NCBI GenBank assembly: GCA_030630585.1
Contig: DAOVMU010000118.1
Location: forward strand, 1 to 5,011
Length of the DNA stretch: 5,011 bases
DNA from: Candidatus Bathyarchaeota archaeon
GTDB taxonomy: Archaea > Thermoproteota > Bathyarchaeia > Bathyarchaeales > Bathycorpusculaceae
Reading direction: 5' to 3'
A program made the position numbers and the translations under genes. A model generated the notes under the pieces. That model did not search any database and was not told the DNA's origin. It saw nothing but the letters and a program-made list of their open reading frames with translations. Of the stretch, positions 1 to 5,011 are shown piece by piece; the stretch's first letter is position 1; each line of letters begins with the position of its first letter.

Positions 1-415
1 GATAATTGCGAGCACGTTCCCTAAGATCATGAATCACAATTACAAGCGGTTTTCTGCAGAGAAGACTAACAACATAAGGAGGCAGGATAACCCTGAGACT
101 ACCATATGGAAAACCACCGGGAACGTAGATTGCGTCACATCTAAACTTTAGACAATTCCTTAAACCATGTATAATCAGTCTAATTGCTCCGAGAACATCG
201 TGGTTTCTAAATCTTCGGTTTAACTTAATCGAACGATAACTTGAGTAGCTCCAGTCTCCTAAAAAAAATGATGGTTTATATTCCAACGTGAAGGCCTCAG
301 CGCCTAAAGAATTCAAACGTGAAGATATTTCGAGAAATCTACGCTCTACGCCACTAACAATTTTTCCTTGGTAGGACATAAGATAAAAGGCAAGTATTCT
401 TATGGGTTCTCTCAT
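1..415 (-). CDS. Glycosyltransferase, GT-B fold (family 4-like), N-terminal part, runs off left edge
   Basis: Open frame of 138 codons from ATG at 415 to the window edge without a stop; the C-terminal donor-binding half lies outside. What is visible fits the acceptor-side Rossmann domain of a retaining GT4-type glycosyltransferase. A first beta strand (residues 5-12, IRILAFYL) is followed by the S-G-V-E-R-R segment (21-26), which resembles the GGxER loop of the family. Next come a helix ending at L-G-A-E-A (37-41), a D-A-I-Y-V-P strand (94-99), and P-L-V-I-V-I-H-D (123-130), the usual 'hVHD' strand and turn. There is no signal peptide, so it is probably cytosolic or membrane-peripheral. The ATG is the only normal start: an in-frame TAG lies about 33 bases upstream. 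A weak AAGGA lies 11 bases before it. Role inferred: adds a sugar to a surface glycan or lipid-linked oligosaccharide; donor and acceptor are unknown. It follows the HAD-methyltransferase gene in the same direction after a 234-base gap, so it may have its own promoter. Confidence 0.72.
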   Translation of the reverse strand, partial: MREPIRILAFYLMSYQGKIVSGVERRFLEISSRLNSLGAEAFTLEYKPSFFLGDWSYSSYRSIKLNRRFRNHDVLGAIRLIIHGLRNCLKFRCDAIYVPGGFPYGSLRVILPPYVVSLLCRKPLVIVIHDLRERARNY

Positions 416-458
416 ACGTATTACAATCCTTAAAGCATGGCAGCTCTAAAAATCGAGG

Positions 459-468
459 TAATATTAAT
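459..468 (-). promoter_or_regulatory. Possible archaeal TATA box for the glycosyltransferase
   Basis: The minus strand reads ATTAATATTA here, an AT-only block between GC-richer flanks and about 45-50 bases before the ATG at 415. If used as a TATA box, transcription would begin about 25 bases downstream (near 438), giving a leader of some 20 bases that contains the weak AAGGA ribosome site. No clear purine-rich BRE precedes it, and such AT blocks are common by chance, so this is only suggestive. Confidence 0.25.
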
Positions 469-505
469 CAGGAGATCTCTTCAACATCAGCTTCGTTAAG
501 AAACT

Positions 506-565
506 AAGAGGCGGCGAGAGCGCGCTAGGCGCGCGCGCGCGCTAGCTATTTTGGCGGAACCTCTT
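506..565. other. Nested GC-rich inverted repeats, candidate structured RNA or regulatory element
   Basis: An outer perfect 6-bp inverted repeat, AAGAGG (506-511) with CCTCTT (560-565), encloses an inner perfect 7-bp one, AGCGCGC (519-525) with GCGCGCT (537-543). The inner stem competes with a second pairing, GCTAG (524-528) with CTAGC (542-546), around a run of seven GC dinucleotides (529-542). Bases 511-540 are 26/30 G+C, far above the flanking genes. No convincing protein is encoded, and neither strand shows a tRNA T-loop or a clean U-run after the hairpin as a simple intrinsic terminator would have. It lies about 85-145 bases past the stop of the HAD-methyltransferase gene and about 90 before the glycosyltransferase start. 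Possible roles: a small RNA, a 5' leader structure, a processing or termination signal, or a Z-DNA-prone spacer. Confidence 0.45.
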
Positions 566-580
566 CTGAAGAAAACGTAT

Positions 581-617
581 GAAGCGAGCTGGAACCGCAA
601 CAAGGTATATACGCTTC
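581..617. repeat. 6-bp inverted repeat GAAGCG/CGCTTC enclosing a TATATA box
   Basis: GAAGCG (581-586) pairs perfectly with CGCTTC (612-617), with 25 bases between. The right part of the interval contains TATATA (606-611). On the minus strand this reads GCGTATATACC, a fair archaeal TATA box; a start about 25 bases downstream (near 584) would transcribe the GC-rich hairpin region at 506-565. TATATA is symmetric, so it could also face the other way. The arms could be a protein-binding operator over the promoter or an RNA stem; a 6-bp repeat at this spacing can also be chance. Confidence 0.25.
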
Positions 618-649
618 CGCATTTTAGCAGTAGGCAGGCGTGCGCCCGC

Positions 650-2113
650 TCATACACTAGCTCTCTTTGCAACACAAACAATTAAATCTCCTAGATTTAA
701 AGGTCTTAATAACCTTAACAGAATTTGTATTTGAAAACGCAATACTCTCTCAATAACCTCTGCCATCCCTCTTGCAATTGGTGAATTAAGCTTGTTAGAA
801 AAGCTCTCTAATGCAAGCATGCTTGTAAGTAGAGTAACCTCTCTTAATCCGGCAGCATTGAGCCAATTTCTAAGATCGGTAGTTGTTATCGTATACGATT
901 GGTGGTAGACCCCAATAAAGCGCCATTTTTCTTTCATTATTCTTGATAGAAGAGAATGGTAGTTTACAGTGGTGAGAAATATTATGCCATTCTCTTTCAA
1001 CACTTTGCTAATTCTTTTAAGAAATAAATCTGGATATTTCAGATGTTCTAACGTGTCCCAAACGGTAACAACGTCAAAATAGTTGTGTTCAAAGGGTATT
1101 TCCTTCTCTACATCAGCGCGCATGACTCTGTCACCCACAAGTTTCCTTGCTTCTTCAATAGCATACCCTGAGAAATCAATTCCATAAGCGTTGAAGCCTT
1201 CATCTAGAGCACACTTCACGAAGTATCCTAACGCGCAGCCGACATCCAACAATCTACCTCTTTCATTGCAAAACTTTTTCACAGTTCTAATTTTCTCTAG
1301 AAAGTATCGTCCAAGTTTTTGAAATGTGTAATTTTCATAGACGTCCTCATGATAATACCCCTCATCGTACAGCTCACTCAGGTCTTCCACCACTTTAACA
1401 TATTTCCCTCTCCTGCAATATGCTCTAATCTTCTGAGGTGCACGTGCGTGCAAACTGTAGATTACATTAAGAAGTTGTCGTAAATTTTTTATCTTGAACT
1501 CAGGTTTACATCGCTTATCATCCTTGAGGTCTCTGTGTTCGCCTCTCAAAATCCTTACCGTATGAATACCTTCTTTTTTAGCTATGATAAATCCTTCCAG
1601 TGGATTGTCATCAACGTATATCGTCTCTGAAGGCTTGACTTTTAATTTTTCCAAAGTTACCAGAAATGTTTGAATATTGTTTTTTCCGCCATGTTCAATA
1701 GCATATGTAGTTACGTCAAGAAGATCTTTTATGTTTAGTGCTTCGACTTTGTTTTCTTGCACTTTTTTGATACCATCTGTAATAAGACCAACGCGGTAGT
1801 TTTTACTAAATTTCGGAAGAACCTCCTGAGCGTCTGTGTGGATCGTTATGTTGGGCGGGTGACTTCTATAAACTTCCACCATTTCTAGCACAATCTCCTT
1901 TTTGTAAAGATTTAGCTTCTTCAAAGCTGTGTCAAATACTTTATCTCTTCCTCGCTTTGAAAATATACTCAAAAGTAAGTCATACAACATCTCTTCATTT
2001 GTTCCGTATTTATCCGCCATATACTTTGAAACTGCTTTGAAACCGCTTCTGACAAATTGTCTTTCATCGTAAAGAGTATCATCTAGATCAAAAATTATGG
2101 CTTCAATTTTCAG
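650..2113 (-). CDS. HAD-family phosphatase fused to a class I SAM-dependent methyltransferase
   Basis: Bifunctional protein of 487 residues if started at CTG (2113-2111). Residues 1-216 are a HAD subfamily IA hydrolase with all four motifs: F-D-L-D-D-T-L (nucleophile D9, acid/base D11), L-I-T-D-G (T112), G-G-K (K144) and V-D-D-N-P (D168, D169). Residues from about 245 form a Rossmann methyltransferase: L-L-D-V-G-C-A-L-G (SAM-binding, D290 to G296), the acidic end of strand 2 in G-I-D-F (D313), and W-D-T-L-E-H-L (352-358). A linker rich in Tyr and Asp (about 245-265) resembles the N-terminal cap of Methyltransf_23-type enzymes. Start choice: the first ATG in this frame (2020) would delete HAD motif I, so the start must be upstream; the frame is closed by TGA at 2122-2120. 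Between them CTG lies 7 bases after GAGGTG, whereas ATT at 2107 is too far away. It overlaps the ATP-grasp gene by 11 bases, implying translational coupling. Inferred role: dephosphorylation plus methylation of a sugar or glycan intermediate; cytosolic. Domain calls are strong, the substrate unknown. Confidence 0.88.
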   Translation of the reverse strand: MKIEAIIFDLDDTLYDERQFVRSGFKAVSKYMADKYGTNEEMLYDLLLSIFSKRGRDKVFDTALKKLNLYKKEIVLEMVEVYRSHPPNITIHTDAQEVLPKFSKNYRVGLITDGIKKVQENKVEALNIKDLLDVTTYAIEHGGKNNIQTFLVTLEKLKVKPSETIYVDDNPLEGFIIAKKEGIHTVRILRGEHRDLKDDKRCKPEFKIKNLRQLLNVIYSLHARAPQKIRAYCRRGKYVKVVEDLSELYDEGYYHEDVYENYTFQKLGRYFLEKIRTVKKFCNERGRLLDVGCALGYFVKCALDEGFNAYGIDFSGYAIEEARKLVGDRVMRADVEKEIPFEHNYFDVVTVWDTLEHLKYPDLFLKRISKVLKENGIIFLTTVNYHSLLSRIMKEKWRFIGVYHQSYTITTTDLRNWLNAAGLREVTLLTSMLALESFSNKLNSPIARGMAEVIERVLRFQIQILLRLLRPLNLGDLIVCVAKRASV

Positions 2114-3098
2114 GAGATTTCACCTCGTTGATATCGAAAAAAACTTCCTCAAGGTAGCGAGATACAACTAGGCCCTCTTTAAAGTCAACACTGCGTGGAA
2201 CACTCAGGTTGCACGTTTCCCTTACGGCCAAGAGGGGGATGTTAGCACCTGCCTTAACCGATAAGATACCCGTACCGGCGAATCTAGAATTGATTTCAAA
2301 GATTTTTGGCTCTCCATCGATTTTTCTTACTTGAAAATTAAAGGGTCCGACGATCTTGAGATTTTCCGTTATTTTTTTCCCTAGTTCAATCAATTTCTTA
2401 TCTCGAACTGTAATTCCTTGTAGACTGACTCCGCCCAAGACTTTAATTCTTCGCCGAGGAACTATGCATACAACTTTTCCATTACTATTTGTTAGGCCGT
2501 CGATTGTGTATTCTTCACCTTGTAGCCATGTTTGGATTATCGGTTTATATACGCGATTTATTATGATTCGAGCTTCTTCAGCACTTTTGGCTTTGTGTAA
2601 TTGCTTTGATCCCCACCCTAGCCTCGGTTTTATGATGGCTGGTAATCCACAGAAATCTAATGCTTTCTCTATTCCCGCTTCCGGCAATGCAGACCTGACT
2701 ATTGGTAAGTACTCACTCAAACGGTGATAGGTTAACCATTTGTCTCTGCAAGTCCTGATAGTCTCAACAGGAGAGATTATGATTTTGGTTCCACATTCGT
2801 TGATTTCGGCTTTCGAAACTGAGAGTTTTTCCAGTTCAGCGTCTGTGCAAGGGAGAATTACATCCACTTTTTCCCTACGACACACATTGATAATCTCAGG
2901 AATGTAATTCGGGTGCTCAGCTCTTGGCGCAGTATACGCCTTGTGCAGTAAGCGTTTCTTCCTTTTCATGTAAAAACATGCTGCGTAAGGATCGGCATCG
3001 ATACCTATAAGACGTAGGTTTATGGATCCCATTTTCAGCGCTTTGACTGCACCTAATCCCACGGCGCCTGCACAACCAGTTAATAGCACAGTAATCAT
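2103..3098 (-). CDS. ATP-grasp ligase, CarB/PylC-like
   Basis: A 331-residue ATP-grasp enzyme. The family forms an acyl-phosphate from a carboxylate with ATP and joins it to an amine or other nucleophile. The N-terminal pre-ATP-grasp Rossmann part shows L-L-T-G-C-A-G-A-V-G (5-14) and I-G-I-D-A-D-P (31-37). The central domain has the ATP-binding lysine in A-I-I-K-P-R-L-G-W-G-S (K157) and the hinge/acidic segment W-L-Q-G-E-E-Y-T-I-D (191-200). The C-terminal Mg-ATP site has G-P-F-N-F-Q-V-R (251-258) and F-E-I-N-S-R-F-A-G-T (267-276, ligands E268 and N270), close to the N-P-R-F-S-G-T of carbamoyl-phosphate synthase large subunit. At one third of CarB length it is a stand-alone ligase, not a carbamoyl-phosphate synthase. 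The ATG at 3098 begins exactly at the first beta strand; the ribosome site is weak (AAGGA 12 bases upstream). Its stop overlaps the start of the HAD-methyltransferase gene; similar ATP-grasp/HAD pairs occur in surface polysaccharide loci (recalled, not searched). Inferred role: amide linkage of an amino acid or similar group to a glycan precursor. Confidence 0.87.
   Translation of the reverse strand: MITVLLTGCAGAVGLGAVKALKMGSINLRLIGIDADPYAACFYMKRKKRLLHKAYTAPRAEHPNYIPEIINVCRREKVDVILPCTDAELEKLSVSKAEINECGTKIIISPVETIRTCRDKWLTYHRLSEYLPIVRSALPEAGIEKALDFCGLPAIIKPRLGWGSKQLHKAKSAEEARIIINRVYKPIIQTWLQGEEYTIDGLTNSNGKVVCIVPRRRIKVLGGVSLQGITVRDKKLIELGKKITENLKIVGPFNFQVRKIDGEPKIFEINSRFAGTGILSVKAGANIPLLAVRETCNLSVPRSVDFKEGLVVSRYLEEVFFDINEVKSPEN
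2120..2126 (-). promoter_or_regulatory. Strong Shine-Dalgarno (GAGGTGA) deciding a CTG start
   Basis: The minus strand reads GAGGTGA, a seven-base match to the anti-Shine-Dalgarno of archaeal 16S rRNA. It lies inside the end of the ATP-grasp gene. Counted from GAGGTG it is 7 bases before the CTG at 2113-2111. No ATG, GTG or TTG in the right frame lies at a usable distance, so the site supports initiation at CTG. Confidence 0.65.
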
Positions 3099-3170
3099 AG
3101 TTCATCGATTTCCTTAGCGCGCACTCTTCTTAGAACCTATGACTTCTCTTACACGCGATTTCGAAATGCC

Positions 3171-3186
3171 ATTTAAGCATATTATC
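3171..3186 (-). promoter_or_regulatory. Possible TATA-like element before the ATP-grasp gene
   Basis: The 140-base gap between the sulfatase stop and the ATP-grasp start (3238-3099) encodes nothing recognisable. Its most AT-rich part reads TAATATGCTTAAATGG-like on the minus strand, about 75-85 bases before the ATG. A start some 25 bases downstream would leave a leader of about 50 bases. This would make the ATP-grasp and HAD-methyltransferase genes a separate transcription unit. The match is loose. Confidence 0.2.
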
Positions 3187-3222
3187 ATTAGAAACCTAAT
3201 TGAATAGTTTGTGGAAACTCTC

Positions 3223-3238
3223 CAATGCGTGCACATTG
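3223..3238. repeat. Short imperfect palindrome abutting the sulfatase stop codon
   Basis: CAATG (3223-3227) and CATTG (3234-3238) are perfect 5-bp arms around a six-base centre, CGTGCA, starting directly after the sulfatase TAA. In RNA it could form a small hairpin. No U-run follows on the minus strand, so it does not look like a complete intrinsic terminator; it could be an operator half or chance. Confidence 0.25.
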
Positions 3239-4645
3239 TTAGAAATACCCTAATTCTTGGAGTCGCTTTCGGATTTTCTGGTTTGGGACATCTACTTTTT
3301 TCTTCGTCAACGACGTTCCTACTTCTTTGAGTATGATTGATTTTAGTATTTGTCTCTTTTTATCAGGAATTTCGTTAATGATATTTTTGCTTTCACCTGA
3401 ATCATTTTTCAGGTCATACCATTCTTCCTTGCCATCGGACGCAATAATATACTTGGAGTCCGCGGAACGTATACACTTCAAACCTTTATTGTATACAGCC
3501 GAATTGACACGCATGCGAGGACATAGCCTATTCATGGTTGCTATTTGAGGAATTGGAGGTCCGTATTCAGCTAAAACGTGTTTGTGGTAGGTTCTTTGTT
3601 GGAAGGGCATCAGGTTTTTGCCATCAACACCGTACTTTCTGTCTATGTTTAGCATGTCTAGTAGTGTTGGGAAAATATCAACGGTTGAAACGAGGTTCGG
3701 AATCCTTATCCCCTTCAAAGCATTTTTTGGAAAGTTAAGGATTAGAGGAACATGGAGCAAAGTATCATACAGGCAAAATGCATGACCTGCCAGTTCATGA
3801 TCCCCAAGATTTTCGCCGTGGTCAGCTGTTAGCAAAATGAACGTGTTGCTAAGAAGTTCATATTTCTTAAGGTAATCAAAAACCTTGCCTAGAAAGAAGT
3901 CTATGTAGGCTATTTCCGCATCGTATAACGATTTCACAAAATCCCATTCATCCTTCGTTATCTCAACTTCCCTTGCAATATAGGGAAACCCAAATCGCCT
4001 GTTTACACAATCTTCTATTTTTTTTAAGTCGACATTTTGCTTGCGAATTCCTTCAAATCTCTGTTTGAAAGGTTGAGGAGGACGGTGCGGAAGATGGGCA
4101 TCGAAATAATTTACAAAAATAAAGAACGGCTTGTTTTTTTTCCGACTGAATGTTATCCATTCTTTGATTTTTTGAAAGATTATGGCATGATAGATCCAAC
4201 GATACATTAACGCTCTGGGTTCTGTTTCAAACCCGAAAATGATCCAGTCTAAAAAGTGTTTCTTTAGAAGGCCAAAATTAAGCGATGCATCAAAAAACTT
4301 ATCGAACCCGCGATGAAAACCAAAATGAGGAGTTATAAATATGTTAGGGCAGATACCAAAGGTCTGATATCCTTTGGAATGAAATATTTCAACAATATTC
4401 GGAATCTCTCCGCTAAGATATAGGTTTTCGCCCAAAACTCCGTGATGAGATGGATATAACCCTGTAAACATGGAAGCATGAGAGGGAGGACTCCAAATAG
4501 AGGCACTGAGGGCATTTTCGAATAGAACACCTTCATTAGCGATTTTGTCAATGTTCGGAGTTGTTTTTCTTGCGTAACCATAGCAAGAAAGATGGTCAGG
4601 TCTAACCGCGTCCATAACTACAAAGAACACATTTGGTTTGTTCAT
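3239..4645 (-). CDS. Sulfatase / alkaline-phosphatase-superfamily hydrolase, cytoplasmic, atypical nucleophile motif
   Basis: A complete 468-residue protein of the sulfatase fold, normal in length. The N-terminal strand N-V-F-F-V-V-M-D-A-V-R-P-D-H-L (5-19) carries metal ligand D12, but the usual second Asp is Ala13. The nucleophile loop S-P-P-S-H-A-S-M-F-T-G (52-62) aligns with the C/S-x-P-x-R sulfatase signature: position one is Ser52 and the Arg is His56. The rest of the site is present: N-Y-F-D-A-H-L-P-H (179-187), T-A-D-H-G-E (273-278, ligands D275/H276), G-D-H-E (281-284) and G-H-A-F-C-L-Y-D (287-294). V-D-G-K-N-L (about 345-350) matches the C-terminal pattern of the family. There is no signal peptide or membrane helix, as the first strand begins at residue 5, so it probably acts in the cytosol. 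The ATG at 4645 has a strong GGAGGAGG ribosome site ending 9 bases upstream. Hydrolysis or transfer of a sulfate or phosphate ester on a glycan intermediate is the likely role; with this motif it could equally be a phospho-ester enzyme as a true sulfatase. Confidence 0.9.
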   Translation of the reverse strand: MNKPNVFFVVMDAVRPDHLSCYGYARKTTPNIDKIANEGVLFENALSASIWSPPSHASMFTGLYPSHHGVLGENLYLSGEIPNIVEIFHSKGYQTFGICPNIFITPHFGFHRGFDKFFDASLNFGLLKKHFLDWIIFGFETEPRALMYRWIYHAIIFQKIKEWITFSRKKNKPFFIFVNYFDAHLPHRPPQPFKQRFEGIRKQNVDLKKIEDCVNRRFGFPYIAREVEITKDEWDFVKSLYDAEIAYIDFFLGKVFDYLKKYELLSNTFILLTADHGENLGDHELAGHAFCLYDTLLHVPLILNFPKNALKGIRIPNLVSTVDIFPTLLDMLNIDRKYGVDGKNLMPFQQRTYHKHVLAEYGPPIPQIATMNRLCPRMRVNSAVYNKGLKCIRSADSKYIIASDGKEEWYDLKNDSGESKNIINEIPDKKRQILKSIILKEVGTSLTKKKVDVPNQKIRKRLQELGYF

Positions 4646-4646
4646 G

Positions 4647-4754
4647 CTAGACTTCCTCCTCCCTAAAAATGTTCAACCTAACAGTTTCTAGGAGCCTGCA
4701 AGCAATTCTCGTGATCACCCACTTTGCTGCAATACGTACGGTAAACCTAAACAT
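4647..4754 (-). CDS. Doubtful 35-residue ORF between the LamG-like gene and the sulfatase
   Basis: An ATG at 4754-4752 overlaps the TAG stop of the preceding gene (ATGTTTAG), and the frame ends at a TAG one base before the sulfatase ATG. The predicted peptide begins M-F-R-F-T-V-R-I-A-A-K-W-V-I and ends F-R-E-E-E-V; it is basic with alternating hydrophobic residues, compatible with an amphipathic helix. I recognise no family. The stop/start overlap on one side and tight abutment on the other are what a translationally coupled small gene would show. However, no clear ribosome site precedes it, and the E-E-E tail is just the translation of the sulfatase Shine-Dalgarno. It may be an ordinary spacer that happens to be open. 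Confidence 0.2.
   Translation of the reverse strand: MFRFTVRIAAKWVITRIACRLLETVRLNIFREEEV
4655..4662 (-). promoter_or_regulatory. Strong Shine-Dalgarno of the sulfatase-fold gene
   Basis: GGAGGAGG on the minus strand, 9 bases before the ATG at 4645, is the best purine block in this 100-base spacer and confirms that start. It also encodes the last residues of the small frame upstream. Confidence 0.7.
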
Positions 4755-5011
4755 TTTTCCGTCCGATGTAAGAAGTATCGACGATGAATGAGTCTTCATA
4801 AACAACAGCGCTATAGGACAATATTTGCGTTCCAGCCAAGACAACGTTTATGTCTCTGTATATGTTTCGGTTGGTTAGATGGAGATCTGAGAGTTCAACA
4901 CCGTCGATCCAAACCTGATATTCCCCGTTAGCCCCAGTTTTTGCTTTGATCTCCACGCAGATCCAAGTGTCTACGGCTGGATTTGATTGTTGACCCGAGT
5001 CAATGTAGTTA
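4747..5011 (-). CDS. Concanavalin/LamG-like beta-sandwich protein, C-terminal end, runs off right edge
   Basis: The last 87 residues and TAG stop of a gene that begins outside the window; the frame is open to the edge, so a GTG at 4956 is an internal Val, not the start. The segment T-W-I-C-V-E-I-K-A-K-T-G-A-N-G-E-Y-Q-V-W (15-34) followed by I-D-G-V-E-L-S-D-L (35-43) is the typical strand-turn-strand of LamG/concanavalin-like domains. In these, W-x-C-V-E-x is followed by E-Y-x-V-W-x-D-G. The end I-V-D-T-S-Y-I-G (76-83) also matches the closing strand I recall from such proteins in archaea. There is no C-terminal membrane anchor. Such domains usually bind glycans or sit in secreted or surface proteins; the catalytic or transport part, if any, is unseen. 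It lies about 100 bases upstream of the sulfatase gene in the same direction, so co-transcription is possible. Confidence 0.65.
   Translation of the reverse strand, partial: NYIDSGQQSNPAVDTWICVEIKAKTGANGEYQVWIDGVELSDLHLTNRNIYRDINVVLAGTQILSYSAVVYEDSFIVDTSYIGRKNV

Noticed and set aside
581..650. Possible tRNA in the GC-rich spacer (GGTTCCAGCTC resembling a T-loop on the minus strand)
   Set aside because: The T-loop consensus is broken, and no matching acceptor, D or anticodon stems can be drawn around it.
496..681. 61-codon minus-strand ORF overlapping the end of the HAD-methyltransferase gene
   Set aside because: It runs through the GC-rich repeats, is made largely of Arg/Ala/Leu/Ser from the repeat, and overlaps a well-supported gene end in another frame; no recognisable domain or ribosome site.
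2356..2727. 123-codon plus-strand ORF
   Set aside because: It is antisense to the middle of the ATP-grasp gene, whose motifs are fully intact; the product resembles no family.
3223..3238. Intrinsic terminator after the sulfatase gene
   Set aside because: The 5-bp stem is short and no run of T follows in the transcript direction; kept only as a short palindrome.
3327..3738. Two plus-strand ORFs of 73 and 66 codons
   Set aside because: Both are antisense to the C-terminal half of the sulfatase-fold gene and show no features of their own.
4333..4581. 82-codon minus-strand ORF within the sulfatase gene
   Set aside because: Out-of-frame shadow of the conserved active-site region of the sulfatase.
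1..5011. CRISPR array, insertion sequence, integrase or phage features
   Set aside because: No regularly spaced direct repeats, no transposase or integrase motifs and no terminal inverted repeats of useful length were seen on either strand.

Overview
The window is one stretch of a glycan-related locus from a prokaryote, most likely an archaeon. The main signs are an archaeal-type Shine-Dalgarno (GAGGTGA, complementary to the 3' end of archaeal 16S rRNA), TATA-like boxes upstream of some genes, an archaeal-looking sulfatase-fold protein, and a lamin-G/concanavalin-like tail of a type I associate with uncultivated Thermoproteota such as Bathyarchaeia. The lineage is an inference from style, not from a marker gene. 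The DNA is moderately AT-rich, apart from one sharply GC-rich island near 511-546.

Every convincing gene is on the minus strand, so the window reads right to left. 5011-4747 holds the C-terminal end of a concanavalin/LamG-like protein that starts outside the window. 4754-4647 is a doubtful 35-codon reading frame wedged between this gene and the next. 4645-3239 is a complete sulfatase/alkaline-phosphatase-fold protein with an unusual nucleophile motif and no signal peptide. After a 140-base gap, 3098-2103 is a CarB/PylC-like ATP-grasp ligase. Its last 11 bases overlap a HAD phosphatase-methyltransferase fusion (2113-650) that appears to start at CTG behind a very good Shine-Dalgarno. A 234-base spacer (649-416) carries nested GC-rich inverted repeats and a TATATA box. 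At 415, running off the left edge, is the N-terminal 138 residues of a GT-B (family 4 type) glycosyltransferase.

Together the genes look like a module for building and tailoring a surface glycan or glycoconjugate. The glycosyltransferase would add a sugar. The ATP-grasp enzyme would form an amide or similar acyl bond. The HAD domain would remove a phosphate and the fused methyltransferase would methylate the product or the glycan. The cytoplasmic sulfatase-fold enzyme would cleave or transfer a sulfate or phosphate group. The exact substrates cannot be read from the sequence. The most notable points are the HAD-methyltransferase fusion with its non-standard start, the Ser-Pro-Pro-Ser-His active-site variant of the sulfatase, and the structured GC-rich spacer.
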